In this document: one piece after another, positions 18,590 to 26,186 of the stretch
Numbering within the stretch: the first letter of the stretch is position 1
Layout of the letters: every line of letters starts with the position of its first letter
DNA from: Streptomyces sp. IMTB 2501
Lineage (GTDB): Bacteria > Actinomycetota > Actinomycetes > Streptomycetales > Streptomycetaceae
DNA: 42,260 nucleotides
Direction: 5' to 3'
NCBI RefSeq assembly: GCF_001953885.1
Contig: NZ_MQUS01000006.1
Coordinates: 334,218 to 376,477 of the forward strand
Made by a program: the position numbers and the translations under genes
The notes under the pieces: model-generated
The model's database searches: none
Told to the model about the DNA's origin: nothing
The model's input: only the letters and a program-made list of their open reading frames with translations

Positions 18590-20892
18590 ATGACCATCGC
18601 TCCTTGGCGCGACCCCGCCCTGCCCGCCGACGCCCGCGTGGCCGATCTGCTCGCCCGGATGACCCTGGAGGAGAAGGCCGCCCAGCTGTACGGCGTATGG
18701 GTGGGCGCCGCCACGGACGGCGACGGGGTCGCTCCCCTGCAGCGCGAGATGACCGCCGACCACGGCTGGGATGAGCTGGTCTCGCTCGGTCCGGGCCAGC
18801 TGACCCGCTCCTTCGGCACCGCTCCCGTGGACCCGGCCCTCGGTGCGCGGGCCCTGGCCCGCGCCCAGCGCCGGATCGCCGCGGCCGGCCGCTTCGGCAT
18901 CCCGGCCATGGCCCACGAGGAGTGCCTGGCCGGCTTCACCGCCTGGCGCGCGACGGCGTACCCGGTGCCGCTCGCCTGGGGCGCCGCCTTCGACCCGGCG
19001 CTGGTCGAGGAGATGGGCCGGCGCATCGGCCACGACCTGCGCGCGGTCGGCGTCCATCAGGGCCTCGCGCCGGTCCTGGACGTGGTCCGCGACCCGCGCT
19101 GGGGGCGGGTCGAGGAGACGATCGGCGAGGACCCGTACCTGGTCGGCACCATCGGCACGGCGTACGTACGCGGTCTGGAGTCGGCCGGGGTCGTCGCCAC
19201 GCTCAAGCACTTCGCCGGGTACGCGTCCTCGGCCGGCGCCCGGAACCTGGCCCCGGTCCGGGCGGGCGTACGGGAGTTCGCGGACGTAACCCTTCCTCCT
19301 TTCGAGATGGCGGTGCGCGAGGGCGGGGCCCGCTCGGTGATGGCGGCCTACACCGAGACCGACGGCGTGCCCGCCTCCGCCGATCCACGCCTGCTGAACG
19401 AACTGCTGCGCGAGGAGTGGGGTTTCACCGGCACGGTGGTCGCGGACTACTACGGCATCGGCTTCCTGGAGACCCTGCACCGGGTCGCGGCGGACGAGGC
19501 GGAGGCGGCGCATCTGGCGCTGGCCGCGGGCATCGACGTCGAACTGCCGACCCTGAAGTGCTACGGCACCCCGCTCGTCACCGCCGTACGCCAGGGCCGG
19601 ATCCCTCAGGCGCTGGTGGACCGGGCGGCCCGGCGCGTCCTGACGCAGAAGTGCGAGCTGGGCCTGCTGGACCCGGACTGGCGGCCGGAGCCGGCGGGCC
19701 CGGTCGACCTGGACTCGGCGGCCAACCGCGCCCTGGCCCGGCGTCTGGCGGAGGAGTCGGTGATTCTGCTGGACAACCCGGACGGCCTGCTGCCGCTGGC
19801 CCACGGCACCCGGATCGCGGTCGTGGGCCCGCGCGCGGCGGATCCGCTCGCCCTGCTCGGCCGCTACTCCTTCCCCTCCCACGTCCTCACCCACCACCCC
19901 GAGGTCCCGCTCGGTATCGAGATCCCCACGCTGCTGGACGCACTGCGCGCCGAACTCCCGGACGCCAAGGTCACGTTCGCCCCGGGGTGCGGAGTCTCCG
20001 GCCCGGACACCGCCGGCTTCGCGGAGGCGGTGGCCCGGGCGGCGGAGGCCGACGTGTGCGTGGCGGTGCTCGGCGACCGGGCGGGCCTGTTCGGCCGGGG
20101 CACCTCGGGCGAGGGCTGCGATGTGGCCGACCTCCGACTGCCCGGTGTGCAGGCCGAGTTGCTGGACACGGTCGTGGCGACGGGCGTCCCGGTGATACTC
20201 GTGTTGCTGACCGGCCGGCCGTATGCGCTGGGCACGGCCGGCTCGGCGCGGTCGTCCAGGCCTTCTTCCCCGGCGAGGAGGGCGGCCGGGCGGTGGCCGG
20301 GGTGCTGTCCGGCCGGGTGAACCCCTCCGGACGCCTCCCGGTGAGCGTGCCGCGCGCGCCCGGCGGCCAGCCCTGGACCTGTCTCCAGCCCCCGCTGGGC
20401 CTGGCCGGAGAGGTCAGCAGCCTGGACCCGACCCCGCTGTACCCGTTCGGGCACGGCCGCTCGTACACGACGTTCGTCTGGGAGGACGTCCGCGGCCCCG
20501 GGCCCGAGATCCCGACGGACGGCTCCTGCGACCTCTCCCTGACCGTCCGCAACACCGGTGACCGCGCGGGCGCCGAGGTCGTCCAGCTGTATCTGCACGA
20601 CCCGGTGGCGAGCGTGACCCGGCCCGACGTACGGCTGATCGGGTACCGGCGCATCACGCTCTCCCCCGGCGAGTCCCGCCGGCTGACCTTCCGCTTCCAC
20701 GCCGACCTGTCCGCCTTCACGGACCGCACGGGCGCCCCGGTGGTGGAGCCGGGCGCGCTGGAGCTGCGGCTGTCCGCGTCGAGCACGGACGTACGGCACA
20801 CGGTCCGGCTCCGGCTGACCGGACCGGTGCGGGTGGTGGGCGCGGACCGGCGGCTGCGGTGCGATGTGGAGGTCTCCCGGGGCGCTGATTGA
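18590..20892 (+). pseudogene. GH3 beta-xylosidase/beta-glucosidase, frameshifted
   Basis: From ATG 18590 (after GGGAG) the first 548 codons read as a GH3 TIM barrel and most of the alpha/beta sandwich domain. Motifs include HEECLAGFTAW, KHFAGY, RSVMAAYTETDGVPASADP and the nucleophile region GFTGTVVADYYGIG. Around 20234-20241, after ALGTA, the frame slips; one base is missing. The continuation RLGAVVQAFFPGEEGGRAVA and the C-terminal FnIII-like domain (LYPFGHGRSYTTFVWED, RNTGDRAGAEVVQLYLHDP) follow in the other frame to 20892. The repaired protein would be 767 residues, normal for the family. No signal peptide is seen, so it would act on imported oligosaccharides. If the shift is real the protein loses its last 200 residues. 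Confidence 0.9.
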
Positions 20893-20970
20893 ACGGCAGC
20901 GGGCGGGTGGAACGTATTGAGCCACGGCGGAAGCACAGCAAGCCCCCTTCCGCAAGACCCAGGACTCGGG

Positions 20971-20992
20971 CGTTCAGGATGCGTTCAGATTG
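20971..20992 (+). promoter_or_regulatory. 11-bp direct repeat upstream of the fourfold-repeat membrane protein
   Basis: CGTTCAGGATG followed at once by CGTTCAGATTG. Tandem half-sites with an 11-bp step are how OmpR/PhoB-type response regulators bind. A possible -10 (TAATTG, 21013-21018) lies about 20 bases downstream, placing the repeat just at or above the -35. Confidence 0.55.
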
Positions 20993-21047
20993 CCCCTGGC
21001 AGGGTCGGGCCGTAATTGATCACCCCCCACACCCGGCAGGAGCACCT

Positions 21048-21920
21048 TTGACGACGACAAAGTCCGTCATGAAGAAGCTGCCTGAGGTCACCCTCGCGTT
21101 CTGGATCATGAAGATCGCGGCGACGACCCTGGGCGAGACCGCGGGCGACCTCTTCGCCCAGACGCTCAAGCTCGGCTATTTCCTCACCACCATCGCGCTG
21201 TTCCTGGTGTTCGTGGTGACGCTGGTGGTGCAGCTGCGCTCGTCGCACTACAACCCGTTCTTCTACTGGACCGTCATCCTGTCGACCTCCATGGCCGGCA
21301 CCACGATGTCCGACTTCATGAACCGGGACGCCAGCACGAAGTTCCTCTCGAACGGCGCGACGAAACTGGGCTGGGGCCCTCAGGGTCTCGGCCTCGGCTA
21401 CCCGGAGGGCGCCGCGATCCTGATCTCCCTCCTGCTGCTGATCTTCCTCGGCTGGAAGCTGAGCGGGATGACCTTCCAGATCACCGAGATCGTCACCTTC
21501 CGGGGCGAGGCCCTGTTCTGGGCGGCGATCCTGGTCTCCAACACCCTCGGCACCTCGATGGGCGACTTCCTGTCCGACAGCTCGGGCCTCGGCTATCTGG
21601 GCGGTGCGTCCCTGGTGACCGGCGTCCTGCTGGTCCTGGTCGCCCTGATGAAGGTCCCGGCGGTGCCGAACGTCCTCCTGTTCTGGATCGCGTTCGTGCT
21701 GACCCGCCCGCTGGGCGCCACGGCCGGCGACTTCCTGACCAAGCCGGTCGCCAAGGGCGGTCTGGATCTGGGGACACTCGGTTCCTCGGTGGTGCTGCTC
21801 GCGGTGCTGTTCGGTCTGATGGCCTACGCGCAGCTCAAGGAGCGGCGGACGGCGGCCACTCCGGAGTTCGCGGGTCCCGAGGCGGAGACGGTCCAGCCGC
21901 AACGAGCCGGGCACCGGTAA
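21048..21920 (+). CDS. membrane protein with four internal repeats (COG4705 type)
   Basis: A 290-residue, very hydrophobic protein with about eight membrane segments. Four repeats share an FW/YW start, a helix and a GxTxGDF-like end: LAFWIMKIAATTLGETAGDL, FFYWTVILSTSMAGTTMSDF, LFWAAILVSNTLGTSMGDFL and LFWIAFVLTRPLGATAGDFL. Three of the gaps contain LGLGY or LGY. The C-tail is polar and cytoplasmic. TTG at 21048 is chosen because AGGAG lies 5 bases before it; ATG 21069 has no such site. The family is known only as uncharacterised membrane-anchored proteins. Charged and Thr residues inside or at the ends of the helices suggest a transporter or channel, which is inference. Confidence 0.85.
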   Translation: MTTTKSVMKKLPEVTLAFWIMKIAATTLGETAGDLFAQTLKLGYFLTTIALFLVFVVTLVVQLRSSHYNPFFYWTVILSTSMAGTTMSDFMNRDASTKFLSNGATKLGWGPQGLGLGYPEGAAILISLLLLIFLGWKLSGMTFQITEIVTFRGEALFWAAILVSNTLGTSMGDFLSDSSGLGYLGGASLVTGVLLVLVALMKVPAVPNVLLFWIAFVLTRPLGATAGDFLTKPVAKGGLDLGTLGSSVVLLAVLFGLMAYAQLKERRTAATPEFAGPEAETVQPQRAGHR

Positions 21921-21923
21921 CGG

Positions 21924-21957
21924 CGAAACCCGCCCCGGACAACCGGGGCGGGTTTCG
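21924..21957. terminator. strong bidirectional terminator
   Basis: Perfect 15-bp arms, CGAAACCCGCCCCGG (21924-21938) and its complement (21943-21957), around an ACAA loop. It ends the membrane-protein gene on the plus strand and lies 2 bases past the 3' CCA of the tRNA on the minus strand. Confidence 0.9.
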
Positions 21958-21959
21958 AG

Positions 21960-22032
21960 TGGAGCGCCGGGCAGGCCTTGCACCTGCATCTCCCCGCAGG
22001 AAGCGGGACGTCTTTCCTTGGACCACCAACGC
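21960..22032 (-). tRNA. divergent tRNA-Gly, anticodon UCC
   Basis: A 73-base cloverleaf with encoded CCA. The acceptor stem is GCGTTGG paired with CCGGCGC (7 bp, two G-T pairs), with discriminator T as usual for bacterial tRNA-Gly. The anticodon arm is TCCCG-CTTCCTG-CGGGG with T33 and anticodon TCC (22001-21999). The T arm is GCAGG-TGCAAGG-CCTGC: a perfect stem, but the loop has G at position 55 where nearly all tRNAs have T (pseudouridine). The D arm is short (GTC/GAC, loop keeping GG). It has its own promoter upstream and a terminator directly after. G1-C72, C2-G71, G3-C70 and C35/C36 should allow charging by glycyl-tRNA synthetase. It may be poorly used in translation. Confidence 0.85.
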
Positions 22033-22087
22033 ACTGCGTCCGGGGGCGGTTTCCGATTTCTCGGTTCCGGCCGTTCGCTGTGTGATG

Positions 22088-22117
22088 ATCATAGCCCAGT
22101 CGGGCCGGGTACGCCAA
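22088..22117 (-). promoter_or_regulatory. promoter of the divergent tRNA-Gly
   Basis: Minus strand TTGGCG (22117-22112), an 18-base spacer and TATGAT (22093-22088), an unusually good -10 for this GC-rich DNA. Transcription would start near 22081, about 49 bases before the tRNA. Confidence 0.65.
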
Positions 22118-22120
22118 ACC

Positions 22121-22378
22121 TCAGCCGCCGGCCACCGCCTCGAACCGCCAGCGGTGCACGGCCCGGTTCACCAACTCGCCGTCAGGCTCGGGCAGTTCGG
22201 GCAGTTCGGCGTCGTACGACGCGTCCCACCACGTGATGACCAGCACCCGGTCCTGCGGCGCCCGGAAGGTCTCGCGGCGCAGCGGCTCGGCGGCCAGCGG
22301 CTGTTCCCGTACCCAGGCGAGCAGCTCCTCGCCCCGGCCCGCGGCCGCCCGGGCCTCCCACATCAACGCGACGGTCAC
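22121..22378 (-). CDS. small hypothetical protein, ABM-like
   Basis: An 85-residue protein ([20 protein letters not shown] ... [12 protein letters not shown]). The pattern beta-strand, helix, then [19 protein letters not shown] fits a half-barrel of the antibiotic-biosynthesis-monooxygenase type, but no catalytic site can be named. Its GTG overlaps the tsaD stop by 4 bases (GTGA), so it is the last protein gene of the tsaB-rimI-tsaD operon. Function unknown. Confidence 0.8.
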   Translation of the reverse strand: MTVALMWEARAAAGRGEELLAWVREQPLAAEPLRRETFRAPQDRVLVITWWDASYDAELPELPEPDGELVNRAVHRWRFEAVAGG

Positions 22379-23463
22379 GAGTACAGGTTCTCCTTGCTGA
22401 CCTCGTGCACATGGTCGTGGTTGCCGGGGACGTGCGGGTCGGTGACCGGCAGGGAGGAGTCGGCCGACAGGTCCCAGCCGGAGGCGGACCGGTTGCGGGC
22501 GACCATCTCGGCGCCCAGCGCGGCGACCATCGCGCCGTTGTCCGTGCACAGCTTGGGGCGCGGCACGCGCAGCCGGATGCCGGCGGCCTCGCAGCGCTCC
22601 TGGGCGAGTGCGCGCAGCCGGGAGTTGGCCGCGACGCCGCCGCCGATCATCAGGTGGTCGACGCCCTCGTCCTTGCAGGCGCGGACGGCCTTGCGGGTCA
22701 GCACGTCGACGACGGCCTCCTGGAAGGACGCGGACACATCACGGACCGGGACCTCCTCGCCGGCCGCGCGCCTGGCCTCGATCCAGCGGGCCACGGCCGT
22801 CTTCAGACCGGAGAAGGAGAAGTCGTACGCCGGGTCACGGGGGCCGGTCAGGCCGCGCGGGAAGGCGATCGCCTCCGGGTCGCCCTCGCGCGCGTACCGG
22901 TCGATGACCGGGCCGCCGGGGAAGCCCAGGTTCAGTACCCGGGCGATCTTGTCGAAGGCCTCGCCGGCCGCGTCGTCGATGGTCGAGCCCATCGGCCGGA
23001 CGTCGGAGGTGATGTCCGTCGACAGCAGCAGGGAGGAGTGGCCGCCGGACACCAGCAGGGCCATCGTCGGCTCGGGCAGCGGGCCGTGCTCCAGCTGGTC
23101 GACGCAGATGTGCGAGGCGAGGTGGTTGACGCCGTAGAGGGGCTTGCCGAGGGCGTAGGCGTACGCCTTGGCCGCCGAGACACCGACGAGGAGGGCGCCC
23201 GCGAGACCGGGACCGGCGGTCACGGCGATGCCGTCGAGGTCCTTCGCACGGACGCCCGCCTCCTTCAGCGCGCGGTCGATGGTGGGGACCATCGCCTCCA
23301 GGTGGGCGCGGGAGGCCACCTCCGGGACGACGCCGCCGAAGCGGGCGTGCTCGTCGACGCTGGAGGCGACGGCGTCCGCCAGCAGGGTGGTGCCACGGAC
23401 GACGCCGACGCCGGTCTCGTCGCAGGAGGTCTCGATGCCGAGGACGAGGGGTTCGTCAGCCAT
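22375..23463 (-). CDS. tsaD: tRNA threonylcarbamoyladenosine (t6A) transferase subunit TsaD
   Basis: A 362-residue ASKHA-fold enzyme. It transfers threonylcarbamoyl to A37 of tRNAs that read ANN codons, working with TsaB and TsaE. Visible motifs are [15 protein letters not shown], the metal-binding HLASH (His114, His118), [14 protein letters not shown] and the C-terminal [17 protein letters not shown]. Length is typical. The ATG at 23463 overlaps the end of rimI by 8 bases. The protein was earlier called Gcp, a supposed glycoprotease. Confidence 0.98.
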   Translation of the reverse strand: MADEPLVLGIETSCDETGVGVVRGTTLLADAVASSVDEHARFGGVVPEVASRAHLEAMVPTIDRALKEAGVRAKDLDGIAVTAGPGLAGALLVGVSAAKAYAYALGKPLYGVNHLASHICVDQLEHGPLPEPTMALLVSGGHSSLLLSTDITSDVRPMGSTIDDAAGEAFDKIARVLNLGFPGGPVIDRYAREGDPEAIAFPRGLTGPRDPAYDFSFSGLKTAVARWIEARRAAGEEVPVRDVSASFQEAVVDVLTRKAVRACKDEGVDHLMIGGGVAANSRLRALAQERCEAAGIRLRVPRPKLCTDNGAMVAALGAEMVARNRSASGWDLSADSSLPVTDPHVPGNHDHVHEVSKENLYS

Positions 23464-23995
23464 GGTTCTTCTCTTCGGTTGCTTCTTCGGTGGCTTGGTT
23501 GGTGATCAGACGCATGACCAGGGCGTCCACGTTGCCCGGCTGGTAGTAACCGCGGCGGAACCCGATGGGCTCGAAGCCGTAGCGCTCGTAGAGCTTCTGG
23601 GCGCGGACGTTGTCGACCCGGCACTCCAGCAGCACCTCGTGGCACTCGAACGCGGTCGCCGCGCGCAGCAGCTCTTCCAGCAGCCGTCCGCCGAGGCCGG
23701 TGCCCTGGAGGTCGCGGGCGACGGCGATGGTCTGCACATCGGCCTGGTCGCCGGCGGAGGCGAGGCCCGCGTACCCGACGATCCGGCGGGTCCCGCCCGT
23801 TTCGGCGGGCTCGGCGGGCTCGGCGGGCTCGTCCTCGGCGACCAGATAGTGCCGGGTGGCCTCGGCGCCCCGCGCGTGGGCCAGCTCGGACCAGAACATG
23901 CCCCGCGACCAGGCGTCCTCGGGGAACAGGTCCTTCTCCAGCTCCAGGACCGGGTCGATGTCCCACCAGCGCATCTCGCGCAGTCGTACGGTCAC
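23456..23995 (-). CDS. rimI: RimI-type GNAT N-acetyltransferase
   Basis: A 179-residue GNAT protein. It is named after the enzyme that acetylates the N-terminal alanine of ribosomal protein S18; actinobacterial RimI can have wider targets. Motif A ([20 protein letters not shown]) binds acetyl-CoA, and [20 protein letters not shown] is motif B. A 9-bp tandem repeat (three copies, 23802-23828) codes for a PAEPAEPAE insert between the first strands, likely a surface loop. GTG 23995 overlaps the tsaB stop by 4 bases. It lies between tsaB and tsaD, the common actinobacterial arrangement. Confidence 0.95.
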   Translation of the reverse strand: MTVRLREMRWWDIDPVLELEKDLFPEDAWSRGMFWSELAHARGAEATRHYLVAEDEPAEPAEPAETGGTRRIVGYAGLASAGDQADVQTIAVARDLQGTGLGGRLLEELLRAATAFECHEVLLECRVDNVRAQKLYERYGFEPIGFRRGYYQPGNVDALVMRLITNQATEEATEEKNHG

Positions 23996-24648
23996 TTCGG
24001 GGTGACCACCTTGTAGTTCTTGGGGACCTGGGCGTCCGGGCGGCGCAGATACAGCGGCCGGGGTGCCGGCAGCTCCTCGCCGGCGGCCAGCTTCTCGACG
24101 GCCAGCGAGGCGAGGGCGGCGGCGGAGACGTGCTCGGGCTCATGGACGCTCGGGAACGTGTCCGGGTAGAGCAGCGCGCCCGCACCCACCGCCGGGAGGC
24201 CCGCGACCCGCTCGGCGATGTCGGCCGGCCGGTCCACGGCGGGGCCGGTCAGCCGGGTACGGGAGTCGGCGTACGTCGCCCAGTAGACCTCCTTGCGCCG
24301 GGCGTCGGTCGCCACGACGAAGGGGCCCTTCTCGATGTCGGCGGCGTAGGCGAGGCCGTCCAGCGTGCACACGCCGTACACCGGGACCCCGAGCGCGAGG
24401 CCGAAGGTGTCGGCCGTCATCAGGCCGACGCGCAGGCCGGTGTAGGGGCCGGGCCCGATGCCGACGACGATGCCGGTGACGGCGTCCAGTCTGAGTCCGG
24501 CCTCGGCGAGCACACGGTCCACGGCCGGCAGCAGCAGCTCTCCGTGCCGGCGCGCGTCCACCTGACTCGACGAGGCGATGACGTCCGTGCCGTCGTGCAG
24601 CGCGACGGTGACGGCGGGCGTTGCGGTATCCAGAGCGAGCAAGAGCAC
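23992..24648 (-). CDS. tsaB: t6A biosynthesis protein TsaB
   Basis: A 218-residue ASKHA-fold partner of TsaD. It starts LLLALDTATPAVTVALHDG and has GIVVGIGPGPYTGLRVGLMT and AYAADIEKGPFVVATDARRK, typical of TsaB. It has no catalytic role by itself but dimerises with TsaD. It heads the tsaB-rimI-tsaD-small gene operon. TAGGCT lies exactly 6 bases before the GTG and no Shine-Dalgarno is seen, which suggests a leaderless message. Confidence 0.96.
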   Translation of the reverse strand: MLLLALDTATPAVTVALHDGTDVIASSSQVDARRHGELLLPAVDRVLAEAGLRLDAVTGIVVGIGPGPYTGLRVGLMTADTFGLALGVPVYGVCTLDGLAYAADIEKGPFVVATDARRKEVYWATYADSRTRLTGPAVDRPADIAERVAGLPAVGAGALLYPDTFPSVHEPEHVSAAALASLAVEKLAAGEELPAPRPLYLRRPDAQVPKNYKVVTPK

Positions 24649-24654
24649 GCGAAC

Positions 24655-24660
24655 AGCCTA
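24655..24660 (-). promoter_or_regulatory. -10 of a probable leaderless tsaB transcript
   Basis: TAGGCT on the minus strand (24660-24655) with 6 bases to the GTG start at 24648 puts +1 on the start codon. No clear -35 is seen. Confidence 0.5.
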
Positions 24661-24771
24661 CGGCGCCGACGGCTCACGCATCGCCGTCCGGGTCGTACGG
24701 TCACTGACTGCTACCGTCTGTACGAAGTACGACATATCACACGAGACAGTACGAGTCAGAGGTGAGCGCAC

Positions 24772-25332
24772 GTGGCAGGGTCCAGCTCGGGAATCGTGGC
24801 CGGCCTCACCGCGGCGGCCCTCGGCACCGTCGGCTTCCTCGCCCTCCAGGCCCAGGCGACCGTACCGGCGGGCCTGGGCGGCAGGGCCGGGGCGAGCGCG
24901 TCCCCCTCGACGACCGCCACGAGCACGCCGAGCTACGACCCCACCTCGACGGCCCTGCCGGGCGGATCCGGTGCGGGGGAACGGGTCGTGTACTCGCTGG
25001 GCGCCAACCGGGTCTGGCTGGTGAGCCGCACGAACCAGCTGGAGCGCACCTTCAGGGTCTCCCCGGGCAGCGTGGACCCGTCGCCGGGCACGTACTGGGT
25101 CACGTCCCGCTCGAACGCGATCACCGGCACCGACGGCACCCCCATCGAGCATGTCGTGCGGTTCACCGAGGTGGACGGGCTGGCGGTCGGCTTCAGCGCC
25201 GCGGTGGGCAGCGCGGCGCACTCCGCGGGCGACCCGGTGGTGCGGAGCGGGGGGATCCGGGAGACGCGGCTGAACGGCGACGCGATGTGGGACTTCGCGA
25301 CGATCGGGGTGCGGGTGATGGTGATTCGCTAA
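24772..25332 (+). CDS. secreted L,D-transpeptidase-like protein lacking the catalytic residues
   Basis: A 186-residue protein. It has an N-terminal hydrophobic segment (GIVAGLTAAALGTVGFLALQ) and a Ser/Thr/Pro/Gly linker (30-68). The following domain has the strand order of YkuD: VVYSLGANRVWLVSRTNQLE, RTFRVSPGSVDPSPGTYWVT, then VRFTEVDGLAVGFSAA and GIRETRLNGDAMWDFATIGV. In active YkuD proteins the last two segments carry His-Gly and S(H/Y)GC; here they read VGFSA and SGGIRETR, so both His and Cys are gone. It may bind peptidoglycan without catalysis. The GTG follows AGAGGTGAG. It is divergent from tsaB. Assignment is by eye from the strand pattern. Confidence 0.7.
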   Translation: MAGSSSGIVAGLTAAALGTVGFLALQAQATVPAGLGGRAGASASPSTTATSTPSYDPTSTALPGGSGAGERVVYSLGANRVWLVSRTNQLERTFRVSPGSVDPSPGTYWVTSRSNAITGTDGTPIEHVVRFTEVDGLAVGFSAAVGSAAHSAGDPVVRSGGIRETRLNGDAMWDFATIGVRVMVIR

Positions 25333-25511
25333 GCGGCGACTCGGGGGCGCGTCGACCGGTCACCGGCCGCCCGCGGGGCCGTTGTGGCTGGTCGCTCCCC
25401 TTCCGCCGGCGTCTCTTCGGGGCGCTGCGGGGGCCGGGAAACCACCTCCGCTGCCGCGCATGCCGCCAGCAGGTCGTGCATGGAGACGCCGGTGGGACCG
25501 GTTGCGGACAT
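25329..25511 (-). CDS. 60-residue protein behind an iron box
   Basis: ATG 25511 follows a perfect AGGAGG. The N-terminal half (MSATGPTGVSMHDLLAACAA, then AEVVSRPP) is helix-forming and contains one Cys. The C-terminal half is Pro/Ala/Arg-rich and probably disordered; it is partly encoded by a copy of a dispersed repeat (25373-25400). No known domain. The iron box ends 29 bases before the start, so expression should rise under iron shortage. It overlaps the end of the converging gene by 4 bases. The start MSATGP...MHDLLA reminds me of small proteins I believe occur in other Streptomyces; that is a recollection only. Confidence 0.7.
   Translation of the reverse strand: MSATGPTGVSMHDLLAACAAAEVVSRPPQRPEETPAEGERPATTAPRAAGDRSTRPRVAA
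25373..25400 (+). repeat. dispersed Streptomyces repeat, copy 1
   Basis: The core GCCGTTGTGGCTGGTCGC is shared, with changes, with 29743-29781 (same strand) and 36561-36611 (opposite strand). This copy lies inside the 3' end of the small iron-box gene. Confidence 0.6.
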
Positions 25512-25539
25512 GGACGCCTCCTGTGGTGCGGGGGCGGGA

Positions 25540-25561
25540 GTAGTTAGGTACACCTAACTAC
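25540..25561. promoter_or_regulatory. iron box (DmdR/IdeR-type operator)
   Basis: TAGTTAGGT-AC-ACCTAACTA, a perfect 9+2+9 inverted repeat (extended by one more pair at each end), matches the TTAGGTTAGGCTAACCTAA class of iron-regulator sites. It lies directly upstream of the 60-residue gene on the minus strand and about 80 bases past the tsaE stop. Confidence 0.88.
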
Positions 25562-25643
25562 GGGCTGGGTACCATGTGACCACGCCCGGGACGTCCTGCG
25601 CAATATGTTGCTGCCTGTCGGAATCTTGATACGGAGGCCGCGC

Positions 25644-26186
25644 TCAGGCGGTGAGCGACGCCAGGCCGGCCTCGGCCCAGCGTTCCCCCAGCCCGGTCAG
25701 CGTCACATGCCGTACCTCGTCGGTGCCGGTGGGTTCTGGGGTGTCCCCCGATGCCGCGGTTCCAACCGCGCGGTGGATGACGACCTGGAGGCGGTCCTCG
25801 GTCAGTTCCTCGACCTTGCCCTCGCCCCACTCCACGACGATCACCGAGTCGGGCAGCGAGACATCGAGGTCCAGGTCCTCCATCTCGTCCAGGCCGCCGC
25901 CGAGCCGGTAGGCGTCGACGTGCACGAGGGGCGGGCCGTCGCCGAGGGAGGGGTGCACCCGGGCGATCACGAAGGTCGGCGAGGTGACCGCGCCGCGCAC
26001 GCCGAGGCCCTCGCCGAGCCCGCGGGTCAGCGTGGTCTTGCCGGCACCCAGCTCACCGCTGAGCATCACCAGGTCGCCCGCGCGCAGCAGCTTGGCCAGC
26101 GTGCGGCCAAGCTCCCGCATCTGCTCGGGCGAGGTGATCGTCAGCCGGGTCTCAGCGGGGTCCTGCGGTGCTGCTGGTGCTTCCAT
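25644..26186 (-). CDS. tsaE: t6A biosynthesis ATPase TsaE
   Basis: A 180-residue P-loop ATPase that resets the TsaB-TsaD complex in t6A synthesis. The Walker A GELGAGKTTLTRG and the segments AVTSPTFVIARVH, LVHVDAYRLGG and VIVVEWGEGKVEEL are characteristic. The start ATG 26186 is chosen from family length; a GTG 11 codons upstream is possible. The start overlaps the end of the alpha/beta hydrolase gene by 35 bases, so it belongs to the alr-hydrolase-tsaE operon. A C-terminal stretch after HRAVG (ASGDTPEPTGTDE) is a variable loop. Confidence 0.96.
   Translation of the reverse strand: MEAPAAPQDPAETRLTITSPEQMRELGRTLAKLLRAGDLVMLSGELGAGKTTLTRGLGEGLGVRGAVTSPTFVIARVHPSLGDGPPLVHVDAYRLGGGLDEMEDLDLDVSLPDSVIVVEWGEGKVEELTEDRLQVVIHRAVGTAASGDTPEPTGTDEVRHVTLTGLGERWAEAGLASLTA

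Noticed and set aside
16305..20892. Programmed ribosomal frameshifting in the xylanase and GH3 genes
   Set aside because: No slippery heptamer or stimulatory hairpin at the two sites, and neither family is known for it; mutation or sequencing error is simpler.
21960..22032. tRNA on the plus strand at the same place
   Set aside because: The CCA end, T33, discriminator T, promoter and direction of the upstream operon all fit only the minus strand.
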